Part shown: piece by piece, positions 24,986-34,380 of the stretch | How the letters are laid out: each line of letters begins with the position of its first letter | Numbering within the stretch: the stretch's first letter is position 1 | Assembly (NCBI GenBank): GCA_934162665.1 | Contig: CAKPJN010000009.1 | Span: 1-53,773, forward strand | DNA from: an uncultured Bacilli bacterium | GTDB taxonomy: Bacteria; Bacillota_I; Bacilli_A; RF39; UBA660 | Direction of reading: 5' to 3' | DNA length: 53,773 nt | Position numbers and translations under genes: made by a program | Notes under the pieces: generated by a model | Database searches by the model: none | What the model saw: the letters and a program-made list of their open reading frames with translations, nothing else | What the model was told of the DNA's origin: nothing

Positions 24986-25564
24986 CTACTCTATATTAGC
25001 CTTTTTACTTACAAATTTAGAAATAAAATATGCAAGTAATAACATTAGTGAAACAATAATAATCGTTTTAATATCAGTAACACTTTCAATCAAACTTTTT
25101 CCAACATATCCCCAAAAAAATATCATAAATATTTTTCCAATTAATAAAGCTAGAATAAATTTTTTTCTTGAAATACCCGACATTCCCCCAACAATATTAA
25201 TTAAAAAGGCTGGTGTGAATGGTAAAGCAATAATAACTACTAAGTTAGAAAATGGAATATTCTTAAATTTAGTATTAGCCTTTTCAAGTTTTGACCTCAT
25301 TTTTCCCTTAAAAATTTTATATATAAAATTATTAGATAAATATGAAAATAATAAATATGAAATAAAACATCCAGTACAAGTAGCACACCATGAAATTAAA
25401 ATTCCAACTATAAAACCAAAAGAATTAATATTTAAAGCTACAAAAACACCAAGTGGAAGTGCTGGGATAATTGATTCTAACAAAATAAGCAAGAAACCAA
25501 ACAAAATCCCACCAGATGATATAAAAGAAGTACAAAAATCTACAAAAGAATTTACTATATCCAC
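24986..25564 (-). CDS. DedA/VTT-domain membrane protein
   Basis: A 192-residue integral membrane protein with about five hydrophobic segments and the SNARE-associated/VTT pattern: LLESIIPALPLGVFVALN with the conserved Glu and Pro near residue 30, and FTPAFLINIVGGMSGISRKKF in the middle. Members act as lipid scramblases or transporters, for example of undecaprenyl phosphate. The start is GTG with AGGGTG upstream. It sits between the rhodanese and rmuC genes in a likely three-gene operon. Confidence 0.85.
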   Translation of the reverse strand: MDIVNSFVDFCTSFISSGGILFGFLLILLESIIPALPLGVFVALNINSFGFIVGILISWCATCTGCFISYLLFSYLSNNFIYKIFKGKMRSKLEKANTKFKNIPFSNLVVIIALPFTPAFLINIVGGMSGISRKKFILALLIGKIFMIFFWGYVGKSLIESVTDIKTIIIVSLMLLLAYFISKFVSKKANIE

Positions 25565-25597
25565 TATTGCTCACCCTAATTTCATTATATTACAAAA

Positions 25598-25894
25598 TTA
25601 ATTCATTAACAAGTAAAGATTATAACCACCATCTACATTTATAGTATTATACCCCAAATAGTTAAGTTCATTCGCTACCCTTCTACTTGTACTACCACTT
25701 TGACAATAAATATAATAAATATTGTTTTTATCCAAGTACTTAGAAGTATTAAAAACAAGCTGATCACGAGATATATTTAAAGAACCAGGAATATGTCCAA
25801 GATCAAACTGATAACTACTTCTAATATCTATTAAATTAATATTACCACCATTTCTTATTTTAGAAATTAACTCTTCCATACTAATAGAACTCAA
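25598..25894 (-). CDS. Rhodanese-like sulfurtransferase
   Basis: A 98-residue single rhodanese domain: LIDIRSSYQFDLGHIPGSLNIS, then the active-site loop YCQSGSTSRRVA with the catalytic Cys near residue 67, and GYNTINVDGGYN. It would carry sulfur as a persulfide; partner unknown. GAGGTG lies 6 nt before a TTG at 25894, which I prefer to the GTG that is part of that ribosome binding site. A TATAAT adjoins it, giving a very short leader. Confidence 0.9.
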   Translation of the reverse strand: MSSISMEELISKIRNGGNINLIDIRSSYQFDLGHIPGSLNISRDQLVFNTSKYLDKNNIYYIYCQSGSTSRRVANELNYLGYNTINVDGGYNLYLLMN

Positions 25895-25920
25895 ATTAAT
25901 CACCTCATTATAAAATATGA

Positions 25921-25950
25921 AAAAAAAAGAATCTGAATAATAACAGACTC
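25921..25950 (-). terminator. Terminator at the end of the T4SS/Tad gene block
   Basis: Minus strand GAGTCTG...CAGATTC (one G-U pair) followed by eight T, directly after the stop at 25956. It marks the downstream boundary of the secretion locus. Confidence 0.8.
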
Positions 25951-25955
25951 CTAAA

Positions 25956-27131
25956 TTATCTTACTTTATATGGATTTGTCTCAGTTCCATTTCCACTAAC
26001 ATATAAAATATCACTCTTTAAATAAACAACAGGACGAACACCTTTATAATTACTTGCATTAGAAGAAGATACAACACCATCATTAACACCAAAAACAAGT
26101 GTAGTGTTTTTTAAACTTGCTGTAGCTAACCACCATTCAAAATCAGTTACTAAATAGTTATAATTTTGACAAGAGACAGACAAAATTTTAGTACAATTAG
26201 GATCAATACTTGCATTCATATAATCATATGCAGGAAGTAAAGATATATTTTGATTTTCTAAAATTTGACTACATTCAACTGAACCATCACGACTAGTATC
26301 AGAAGCATCTCTCTTAGAAATACATGCATTAAATTTAGTTAATTTAGTTTTATCATCTTCAGATAAAAGTGGATCCTTATTTGTACTATTATAATACTTT
26401 ATTAATCTATCATAAATTCTACTCTTAGAATAATCATTAATACCAGAGATATATTTCATTTCAATATTATATCTATTATCCCAGTAAATATTTTGTTTCA
26501 TTTTATCATTAAGAATCAATTGTATTGTATCATCATTATTGATTTTAACTATTCTCCATAAACGATTATCAAGTTGTAAATAGTTATTAACATTTTCTCC
26601 TCTAAATACATAAGAATTATTTAAATTATACAATCCATCACCAGTAGTAATAACCCCTTGTTTTTTTATAATTTTATCTTTTAAAGATATTGTAGTATAA
26701 TCACTTCCACAATCAAGCTTAGGTGTATATACATATTCTTTACCACTCTTTTGTACTGTTACAGTACCTGTACATGATATATTCTTTTTAGTATAACTAG
26801 AAAAATCTTTCATATAACCAGCATCTATTAAAGTACTAGACTTAATCATTACAATATGACCTTCACTTTTAGGTAATTCTTTCTTATTTTCACTATAAAA
26901 CTTAATTGCTGAATCTTTTAATAGATTTTCAAGCTCAGAATAAGTATAATTCTTCTTAAAAAATAGTGAAGCAATAAATAAAATTATTAAGAACAAAATA
27001 GCTATTCCAACTATAATTGTAACTATCTTTAATATTTTTTTCCTAAATTCATCATTATTGTTATTATTATTAATCTTATTTTCTTCAGTATTTACATCAT
27101 TTACTGAACCAACATTTAATTCATCATCCAT
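25956..27131 (-). CDS. Membrane-anchored surface protein with GVRPV (DUF6273-like) domain
   Basis: This 391-residue protein has an acidic Asn-rich cytoplasmic tail (residues 1-30) and one membrane segment (about 32-55). A pilin-like helix leads to SENKKELP, a small domain with the pair ISCTG...LDCG, and a C-terminal module LWRIVKINNDDTIQLIL ... FEWWLATASL ... GVRPVVYLKSDILYVSGNGTETNPYKV. The C-terminal module resembles DUF6273, and the N-terminal part is paralogous to the start of the 48441-50234 protein. It follows virD4 by 11 nt and is the last gene of the locus. It is probably an exposed adhesin or machine accessory; function inferred from context only. Confidence 0.7.
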   Translation of the reverse strand: MDDELNVGSVNDVNTEENKINNNNNNDEFRKKILKIVTIIVGIAILFLIILFIASLFFKKNYTYSELENLLKDSAIKFYSENKKELPKSEGHIVMIKSSTLIDAGYMKDFSSYTKKNISCTGTVTVQKSGKEYVYTPKLDCGSDYTTISLKDKIIKKQGVITTGDGLYNLNNSYVFRGENVNNYLQLDNRLWRIVKINNDDTIQLILNDKMKQNIYWDNRYNIEMKYISGINDYSKSRIYDRLIKYYNSTNKDPLLSEDDKTKLTKFNACISKRDASDTSRDGSVECSQILENQNISLLPAYDYMNASIDPNCTKILSVSCQNYNYLVTDFEWWLATASLKNTTLVFGVNDGVVSSSNASNYKGVRPVVYLKSDILYVSGNGTETNPYKVR

Positions 27132-27142
27132 ATATAATCCTC

Positions 27143-29287
27143 CTAATTATCAAAAAAGTCATCAAAGAAATCATCATCATCTATTTCATCATCTAAAGTA
27201 ATATTTGTAGATTTATTACCATCTGCTTTTTTATCTTCGTCTAATTTATTACTATTTTGTGACTTATCTTCAACTTTATCAGAAACAGAAGAAGTTTTCT
27301 TTTGATTTTCTTCATTATTTCTCTTTTCTTCTGCCTCAAGTTCAGCAATCTTAGCATCGATCTTTTTAACAAGTTCATCTACATCAAACATATCATTATC
27401 ATTTGAATGAACAGAAGGTTCATTAATTTTAGGAAATGGTGATTGAAACATCGGTGGAATTCCAGGAATATTAGGAATCATATTACGATTATTTCTATCA
27501 ATATTAATTTTTTCTTCATGAACATTATTTATATCTTTAGGATCCTCATCTGCTGCATTCATCATTTCCAATAATTTTCTTTTTTTCTCATCTTTTACAA
27601 ATTCTTTAATATCAAATGTATGAACTTCTTGCTTTTGACGATCAGGATAACTAGCCATAGGATACTTTTTACCCCAATTAATCTTATAATCAGGAGTAAA
27701 ATGTGTTTTAAAAGGATTCATACGAAGTCTCATAATAATAACATCATTTTCTTTCATACGTTGTAAATCAGATACAGTTACCAAAGGAGTTGATGCAGTC
27801 TTATCATCTTTCTTAGATTTAACTTCACCACACATTTTGGAAATTTCTTCCAATGCCTTAAGCTCAGTAGTTACTAAATAAATTAAATTACCACAGTTAC
27901 CACGTAAAGTTTCAGCATCTTCTTTACCATAAACACTATCAAGCTGTGCAAAGTTTTGAATAATCATAGTAAATCTTATTTGTCTAGAACGAGCCGCTGT
28001 AATCATTGTAGTTACATCTTTAAGTGGCGGCATATTTGCAAACTCATCTAATAAAAAGTTTGTTCTAACAGGAAGTGCTCCACCATGAACTTGAGCACAA
28101 GAAATAAGTGTTTCATATATTTGTTTAAGTAAAATTGTAACTAAAGAGTGATATGTTTTCTTTTCATCCTGAATAACAATAAAAACCGCTGTAGGTTTTT
28201 CACCAATTGTATTTAAATCAATATCACTATGAGATAACATTTCACTTAAATTTTCACGTGAAGAAAACAATTTAACTTTTTGTTTAAATACAGATAAAAT
28301 AGAACCCTTAGTATCAGTAGGTGCCATAATAGTACTAGAAGCATTAATTGCTGCAGCACTAGCAGGATCTTTCATATTAAAATATTCTTTAATATAAGTA
28401 GAACCACCAAATTTCTCCTCACCTATTGTTGTTGCTAAACTAATACTATTAATATTTATTTCATCTTCTTTAGCATCTTCAAAAAGCCCTAATGCAACAC
28501 CAGAAAAATAATCAGCTGAAGTCTTTTCCCAGAAAGGATCTGCATTTTTATTAGAATCATCATATAAAATATTTAAAGCCAAATCATCTAATAACTCAAT
28601 TGCTTTATCTTGATTACCAGATTTATACATTTGGTATGGTAAAGACATAGGATTCCAAGCATTACCATTTTGAGGATCACGGAAGTTAAGAAGTAATATT
28701 TGATATCCTTTATCCCTAAGCATTTCACTAGTTTTTTCATAGATTTCACCCTTAGGATCAGTAATAACCATACTTTCACCTTTTTTAGATAAAATCTTAA
28801 CTGTAGGTAAAATAATAGATTGAGTTTTTCCAGAACCTGTAGCACCTATAACTAAAGTATGATTTTCACCATTATCAACCCATACCTCATCACCTTTATA
28901 AAGTAAAGGTACTCCTGCAGCATTAGTATGCTCATCATTAATATTAATCTTTTCAACTTTATTTTGAGATTGAATTTCTTTATCTTTTGCCCATCTAGAA
29001 TAACCTTTATCCTTCTTTTCAGTTGTTACTCCAAAACCCTTCTCACGTTCAAAAAAATAAGAACTAACGCTAGCAAATAAACATCCTAAAACAACCAAAT
29101 ATAAAACTATAGTTGTTGTTATATATTTAGGAGCAAAAGCCGGGAATGGATTTACACCAGATAAATAACCAGTTGATGCAAAAGAAGATAAATTTGCAAC
29201 ACCTAAAGCTACCACATATAATAAAAATATCGCAAATAATATAAAAATCAAAATATCTTCGGGATCTGCTCTAAACTTAAATTTCAT
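27143..29287 (-). CDS. virD4: VirD4/TraG-type type IV coupling ATPase
   Basis: A 714-residue protein with two N-terminal membrane segments (about residues 8-32 and 52-75). The TraG/VirD4 ATPase domain has Walker A VIGATGSGKTQS, MVITDPKGEIYEKT, Walker B NFLLDEFANMPPL and the motif ARSRQIRFTMIIQN. The last 120 residues are low-complexity and acidic, ending in a run of Asp and Phe. VirD4 proteins bring substrates (DNA-protein complexes or effectors) to a type IV secretion channel, so its presence argues for real substrate export here. AAAGGAAG precedes the ATG at 29287. No relaxase is nearby. Confidence 0.93.
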   Translation of the reverse strand: MKFKFRADPEDILIFILFAIFLLYVVALGVANLSSFASTGYLSGVNPFPAFAPKYITTTIVLYLVVLGCLFASVSSYFFEREKGFGVTTEKKDKGYSRWAKDKEIQSQNKVEKININDEHTNAAGVPLLYKGDEVWVDNGENHTLVIGATGSGKTQSIILPTVKILSKKGESMVITDPKGEIYEKTSEMLRDKGYQILLLNFRDPQNGNAWNPMSLPYQMYKSGNQDKAIELLDDLALNILYDDSNKNADPFWEKTSADYFSGVALGLFEDAKEDEININSISLATTIGEEKFGGSTYIKEYFNMKDPASAAAINASSTIMAPTDTKGSILSVFKQKVKLFSSRENLSEMLSHSDIDLNTIGEKPTAVFIVIQDEKKTYHSLVTILLKQIYETLISCAQVHGGALPVRTNFLLDEFANMPPLKDVTTMITAARSRQIRFTMIIQNFAQLDSVYGKEDAETLRGNCGNLIYLVTTELKALEEISKMCGEVKSKKDDKTASTPLVTVSDLQRMKENDVIIMRLRMNPFKTHFTPDYKINWGKKYPMASYPDRQKQEVHTFDIKEFVKDEKKRKLLEMMNAADEDPKDINNVHEEKINIDRNNRNMIPNIPGIPPMFQSPFPKINEPSVHSNDNDMFDVDELVKKIDAKIAELEAEEKRNNEENQKKTSSVSDKVEDKSQNSNKLDEDKKADGNKSTNITLDDEIDDDDFFDDFFDN

Positions 29288-29344
29288 AATATTACTTCCT
29301 TTCAAGACATATTATACATGATTAATAAGAAACTGTCACGAATT

Positions 29345-30124
29345 TTATTCATTAGAAACAACTTTCTCAAAAACTTTTTTATTAAACTTATATAAATTAA
29401 CATTAGCACCTTTATTACTATACTTTCCACAGTTAACAATAATTTCATAATTTTTATCATTATCAACATCCAAAATTCCACTAATATATGGCTTACAAGC
29501 ATCAAACATTTCATCATAAGTATCCTTATATAAATAATAAATCTTATTATTTTTAACCATAAATACAAAGGAATAATATTTAGATGCTGTAAAATCAATC
29601 GGTAACGAATTACTTATAGTATAAAATTCTTCTTCAGTACCATCGTTATCAATATCTAATAATAAATAAGAATTAACTGTATAATTATTATCTATTTTAA
29701 TATTATTATCTTTTAAAACATCATACACATAAGAATAATTATTAATATTTTGTTCTTCAAAATTAATAGGTTCTAAGGAATAATCAAAATCTGTATGAAT
29801 AGCAAATAAACTACCATAATAATTAATTGGAGATTTATCTTTATTAAATATATACCATTTATCATTAAACCATAAATATTTATTACCATTAAACGATTTA
29901 TCTATATACACGTTATAATTTTGCCAATTATATAAATCTAACTTATCATTATTTAATGGAATATTTTTCCATTTATCTTTTTTAGTATAATTAAATAAAG
30001 CATAATTATCAACAACTATGGATATAGTTTTTTCTTTTTTATTATAAAACATCATAAATAATACTACAAAATATATAACTAAAATTATTAAAATAATAAT
30101 ATATTTTTTTCTACCCTTTTTCAT
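29345..30124 (-). CDS. Membrane-anchored hypothetical protein with FG-GAP-like repeats
   Basis: This 259-residue protein has a basic start, one membrane segment (about residues 8-27) and an extracellular domain. Two calcium-loop-like strands, LLLDIDNDGTEEEFYTIS and GILDVDNDKNYEIIVNC, have the D-x-D-x-D-G-x2-E/D layout of FG-GAP/VCBS-type repeats. It starts 6 nt after the SpoIID-C39 gene with GGGGTG as ribosome binding site and precedes virD4 by 57 nt. It occupies a place where a VirB8-like assembly factor might be expected, but no NTF2-like similarity is visible. Function unknown. Confidence 0.6.
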   Translation of the reverse strand: MKKGRKKYIIILIILVIYFVVLFMMFYNKKEKTISIVVDNYALFNYTKKDKWKNIPLNNDKLDLYNWQNYNVYIDKSFNGNKYLWFNDKWYIFNKDKSPINYYGSLFAIHTDFDYSLEPINFEEQNINNYSYVYDVLKDNNIKIDNNYTVNSYLLLDIDNDGTEEEFYTISNSLPIDFTASKYYSFVFMVKNNKIYYLYKDTYDEMFDACKPYISGILDVDNDKNYEIIVNCGKYSNKGANVNLYKFNKKVFEKVVSNE

Positions 30125-30129
30125 ATTTA

Positions 30130-32562
30130 TCACCCCGATACCTTAAAATAGGCAATAGCACTAGTATTATTATAATTATATCTACTCCACAAATCAGTAT
30201 ACTGAGTAGCCGGATCATACATAAAAATATGATCTCCATTTACAGAATCAATTGCTACCCAATGTTGTCCTGTATTACCCATAACTTCAACTACTACATA
30301 ATAACCTTGATCTATCAAGTCTTTAATATCTTTAAGTTTTTCATCTCTAGATTTACCAATTACTGATATTCTATTTACAAACTGAAAATTAGGTGCAGCT
30401 TCGCTAACTTTATACCATTGGAAGTTACCAGAAGCATCAATACCACCAACAGAATTCATTTTCTCAACAAAAGTCCCTGGATTAAATTGGCCCTGAACTG
30501 TTGTTGGAACACCACTCTTAGCAATCAACATAGAAATTGAAGTAACTAAACAACCCGCACTACTAATAGTATAACTACTAGTACCAAGTCTAATTGATGA
30601 CCAAGTTTGTCCAGATTGTAACCAAGTTGCATAATCACCAACTGCTTCATTACAACCAGCGCCATCAGTATTACAAGTCATTTTTTTAATATCAGAAGCC
30701 CCTAAACTAGAATAGTCAGATAAAAGAATCTGTTTATAGTCAGAACCACTATTAGCCATAGAATTCCAACGAGTTTGATTCGTATTAGTAAATGGAGTAT
30801 AAATTATATAACCCTTAGAATCAATTAAAACTTCTCCATTTACTTCCATTGCAGCCTGTCTTAAAGGAGCATTTTCAGCTAAAGGTGGTTTATATGTAAT
30901 ACTATTATTTAATCCAGTATGAACGTTTCCCCATTGATTACTCGGTTCAACATTCTTACTACAACCTTTATCTGGATCACAATATACTTGATCACTAACA
31001 CAATTAGTAATCTGTAAAATCCATTGACCATTTTCTTGATATAACTTTCTACCATTAGAATTACCAACGAAATCAGCCCTACCAAGTGAATAACTTCTAG
31101 CCGCAATAACTTGAGCCTTTAATGCTTCATATGAGCTACCACCAGCCTCAGCATAAGCAACACCAAGTACATATTTCTCAAAATCAACAAGTTCTTCATT
31201 AGGAAGTGCTAATCCCCATTGACCACCACAAGTATGACCACTAAAATTACCACCCTGCATTAGACGAACTTTTAAATTAGAAATATTTACATTTTTAGAA
31301 ATATTTTTACTACCATTAGTAATACCATCCATCTTATAACTACAACTACCAGCAACAGCACAAACATTAACAAAATTATTACTTTCAGGATAAATTTCTT
31401 TATAATTTTCATATATTTCAAACATTTGATCCACTAAATTTGTGATATCAGAGCTACTATAGTTTGGAAAATATGATTTTAAAATAGACTCAAGCTTAAC
31501 TCTAAATTCACCTTCATCATAACTATTATTAACAAACATAGCATCAACCACAGTAGTAATTTGTTCCTCAGTAAAATCATTAAACTTAATATCATCATTT
31601 TCAGAAGTAATTACTAAAAAAACAGAAGTAACAATAGCAGCATTTACATTTTTTCCATTAGAAGAATAACTACTAGAAATTCTCCTTAATCGTTCTATAA
31701 ATATAGAATCATCATTATCACTTAACTCAGATACATATGACGCATCATTAACACGTAAAACCATATCATTAATTTGAGTTGTATCAGCCGAAGATGTAGT
31801 TGCTGCAACAACTACAACTATAATTACTACAATTATTAATAAAATTGGCGCTAAAATAAAAGATACATGTTTAACAACAACTCTTACTACACCATGAACT
31901 AAGCTATCTACAAGATCTGCACCAGTGGTATCATCTTTTTCTTCTTCATCACTTATATTATTCTTTTTATTTTTGGAAAAATTTGGTAAATGAGATTTCC
32001 CAGATGATTTTTTATCTTCACCATCATCTTTAGTATTCTTCTCTTTTATACCTTTATTTTCTTTATCATTATTAGTAGTTTTAGCACCATCTTTGGAAGA
32101 ATCTTCTTTATTATTATCACTATCATTTATTCCACTATTAACAGGCGAATTTCTTCTGAATCTATTAAAATCTAAATTATTATTATCATTATTATTACCA
32201 TTTATATTAGGGGAAGAATGATGATTAGGTAAATTACTATTCCTTAAATTATCACCAGATTCATTTTTTTTGTCAGAATCATCCTTTTTGTTAGAGTCAT
32301 TTTTTTTGTCATTATCATCATCAGAATCTTTTTTATCTGAATTGTCTTTATCATCAGAATCATCTTTTTTATTGGAATCGTTCTTCTCATCAGAATCATC
32401 CTTTTTATCACTATCTTCATCGGTATCTTTTTGTTTTTTCTTACGTGGAGATGATAAACCACCAAAATTTGGTAAATTAGGACCAGTTAATCCCTTATTA
32501 TACAAATCATCAGGATCATCATAAAATTCATCATCTAAATATTCATACTCATCATCTGGCAT
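30130..32562 (-). CDS. SpoIID-C39 peptidoglycan-acting protein of the secretion locus
   Basis: A protein of 810 residues. Residues 1-215 are a cytoplasmic, highly acidic Asp/Lys/Ser/Asn repeat region, and 233-255 form a membrane anchor. Residues about 260-450 are extracellular with a VirB1-side linker. About 455-640 form a SpoIID/LytB-like domain with LGVAYAEAGGSSYEALKAQVIAARSYSL, containing the likely catalytic Glu. About 660-805 form a C39-like peptidase domain with SSAGCLVTS (Cys), QHWVAIDSV (His) and MYDPA (Asp). SpoIID cleaves glycan strands and C39 domains are cysteine peptidases, so this one protein can open peptidoglycan, the VirB1 role. It lies between virB4 and virD4. Confidence 0.88.
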   Translation of the reverse strand: MPDDEYEYLDDEFYDDPDDLYNKGLTGPNLPNFGGLSSPRKKKQKDTDEDSDKKDDSDEKNDSNKKDDSDDKDNSDKKDSDDDNDKKNDSNKKDDSDKKNESGDNLRNSNLPNHHSSPNINGNNNDNNNLDFNRFRRNSPVNSGINDSDNNKEDSSKDGAKTTNNDKENKGIKEKNTKDDGEDKKSSGKSHLPNFSKNKKNNISDEEEKDDTTGADLVDSLVHGVVRVVVKHVSFILAPILLIIVVIIVVVVAATTSSADTTQINDMVLRVNDASYVSELSDNDDSIFIERLRRISSSYSSNGKNVNAAIVTSVFLVITSENDDIKFNDFTEEQITTVVDAMFVNNSYDEGEFRVKLESILKSYFPNYSSSDITNLVDQMFEIYENYKEIYPESNNFVNVCAVAGSCSYKMDGITNGSKNISKNVNISNLKVRLMQGGNFSGHTCGGQWGLALPNEELVDFEKYVLGVAYAEAGGSSYEALKAQVIAARSYSLGRADFVGNSNGRKLYQENGQWILQITNCVSDQVYCDPDKGCSKNVEPSNQWGNVHTGLNNSITYKPPLAENAPLRQAAMEVNGEVLIDSKGYIIYTPFTNTNQTRWNSMANSGSDYKQILLSDYSSLGASDIKKMTCNTDGAGCNEAVGDYATWLQSGQTWSSIRLGTSSYTISSAGCLVTSISMLIAKSGVPTTVQGQFNPGTFVEKMNSVGGIDASGNFQWYKVSEAAPNFQFVNRISVIGKSRDEKLKDIKDLIDQGYYVVVEVMGNTGQHWVAIDSVNGDHIFMYDPATQYTDLWSRYNYNNTSAIAYFKVSG
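32268..32430. repeat. Degenerate low-complexity coding repeat
   Basis: Imperfect 15- to 18-bp units rich in TTTTTTATC/ATCAGAATC encode repeating D-S-D-K-K-D within the N-terminal tail of the SpoIID-C39 protein. Such tracts can vary in length by slippage. Confidence 0.7.
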
Positions 32563-32589
32563 TATATCACCACCACTTCTTTATACTAA

Positions 32590-34380
32590 TTAAAATCCTC
32601 CACCACTACCAAATGAATCAAGTTCATCTTTAGTAACTGCTACATTTATTCTCATACGTCTATTTCCACAAACAAATAACGCTTCTCCTTGAGAATAAGT
32701 TTTTATACTATCTTTCTCATTATCATTTAAATCTATAAGTAAACTTAAATCTTCAACAGCTTGTTTCTTAAGTCCCATAACTAAATAATAAGATGCATTA
32801 TCAAATATTGCTTTACCTTGTGTAATAACTGCAGGATCAGAAAAATCACTAGGTTGTTGTGTAATAATAATTGTACCAGTATTATACTTACGAGATCTTC
32901 TCTGTACTTGTGCCAAGAAATCAGCCCCTAGTACATTATTTGCACCTAAAAGTACATGTGCTTCATCTACCATAAGTACTGTATCAACATTATAGTCTAA
33001 ACAAAGACCCCAAGCATATTTTAATACATTAAAGAAAAGTGCATTTTTAATATTAGAATCACTATTCATTAATTCCTTAATATTAAATACCATAAAATCA
33101 CTGTCTCTACTAATTGTTGTATGACCATCAAAATAGAAACGTAATTCTTTAGTAAAAGGTCTAACTTTAAGTTCAAGACGTTCCATGATATCACGTTCTT
33201 GTGTTTGCTCAGTCATAGACATAAGCTTACCTTTAATAGTTGCATAAACATCTGTAAATGTTGGATAATCATTAGATGTAAAATTAGAAAAATCTGTATT
33301 AAAATCAATTCCAAAACGTTTATAAGTATCTTGTACTACTTCACTAAACATAGTAAGAACATCCTCAGTAATTGATGGATCATAATACTTCATAAATGCC
33401 TTTAAAAATTGTAAAGTACGTGTTAAAACTGTATAACCAAGTCCTTGTCTTATTTCTTCTTCATCTGCATCAACAACAACTTCTAATGGATTAATAAGTC
33501 CAAATTCTCCACCTTTACCAATATCAATAGTATCTCCACCACAACTTTTGGTAATTTCTTCCAATTCATTTTCTGGATCTATCGCAACAATTTGGCAACC
33601 ATTACGTATATGAGTCCTTAAAAGAAGTTTAGCTGCAGTTGATTTACCACTACCAGAAGTACCAAGTATAATCATATTTGCATTATTACGATTGTTTTCT
33701 TTTTTTATTTTATATAAAAATTGATTAAATAAAATTACTCCTCCTGAAAAATCAACTCCAAGTAAACAAGAAAGTCCAGGATCTTTAATACTATCAAAAA
33801 TAAATGGATACATAGCCGCAATTGTAACTGATGGAATTGGTGTACCTATTCTTTGTTCCACATCTTGAGATGGAAATATTGGAATAATAGATTTTAAGAC
33901 TTTTTCTTGTTCAAATCTTAATGATACTGCTCTTAACTCCATTGCATCTAAATAATTTTTAACATTAGTTTTCTTAAGTTCAAGTTCCTCTTTAGTATTA
34001 GCGGTTATCATAATATGTAATTGAAAATCGAAAATACGAGCTTGACTGCCAGCTAACATCGAAGTAAAATACTCCAAACTCTCTGCATCTTGTCTAATTC
34101 TTTCTTTTATAGTAACATCATGTTCTTGTTGATATTTATCCTTTAAATCCGCAACTTGTTTATTCAACATCTTAGACATAATTGAAAATGGTACAGGAAT
34201 ATGTTTAACAACAATTTTAATACCTGGCATATTAGTTAAAGTAGATAAATATCCAGGCATAATAACTTTAGGATAAGAAACAACAGTTAAAATTGTTGCA
34301 TATTTATCACTAATAAAGAAATCACTAGAATTAAATTGTAAACCCTTAGGGGCTAACTGACTTTTTAAATTTAAACTCAT
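32590..34380 (-). CDS. virB4: VirB4-type secretion ATPase, C-terminal (ATPase) gene
   Basis: A 596-residue cytoplasmic ATPase of the VirB4/TraE family that powers type IV assembly and transfer. It contains a middle domain (residues about 1-220), Walker A MIILGTSGSGKSTAAK near 240, VAIDPENELEEIT, Walker B TVLMVDEAHVLLG and a TIIITQQPSDF motif. The N-terminal domain of about 180 residues found in full-length VirB4 is absent and is encoded by the gene just upstream. The ATG overlaps that gene's TGA stop (ATGA), so the halves are made together. This looks like a genuine gene split rather than a frameshift, because both have ordinary start and stop signals. Confidence 0.92.
   Translation of the reverse strand: MSLNLKSQLAPKGLQFNSSDFFISDKYATILTVVSYPKVIMPGYLSTLTNMPGIKIVVKHIPVPFSIMSKMLNKQVADLKDKYQQEHDVTIKERIRQDAESLEYFTSMLAGSQARIFDFQLHIMITANTKEELELKKTNVKNYLDAMELRAVSLRFEQEKVLKSIIPIFPSQDVEQRIGTPIPSVTIAAMYPFIFDSIKDPGLSCLLGVDFSGGVILFNQFLYKIKKENNRNNANMIILGTSGSGKSTAAKLLLRTHIRNGCQIVAIDPENELEEITKSCGGDTIDIGKGGEFGLINPLEVVVDADEEEIRQGLGYTVLTRTLQFLKAFMKYYDPSITEDVLTMFSEVVQDTYKRFGIDFNTDFSNFTSNDYPTFTDVYATIKGKLMSMTEQTQERDIMERLELKVRPFTKELRFYFDGHTTISRDSDFMVFNIKELMNSDSNIKNALFFNVLKYAWGLCLDYNVDTVLMVDEAHVLLGANNVLGADFLAQVQRRSRKYNTGTIIITQQPSDFSDPAVITQGKAIFDNASYYLVMGLKKQAVEDLSLLIDLNDNEKDSIKTYSQGEALFVCGNRRMRINVAVTKDELDSFGSGGGF

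Noticed and set aside
25215..25601. Plus-strand frame opposite the DedA-like gene
   Set aside because: It is antisense to a conserved membrane protein with clear motifs; no promoter or ribosome binding site.
32270..32524. Plus-strand Ser-rich frame
   Set aside because: It is the antisense of the Asp/Lys/Ser repeat tail of the SpoIID-C39 protein; no start signals.
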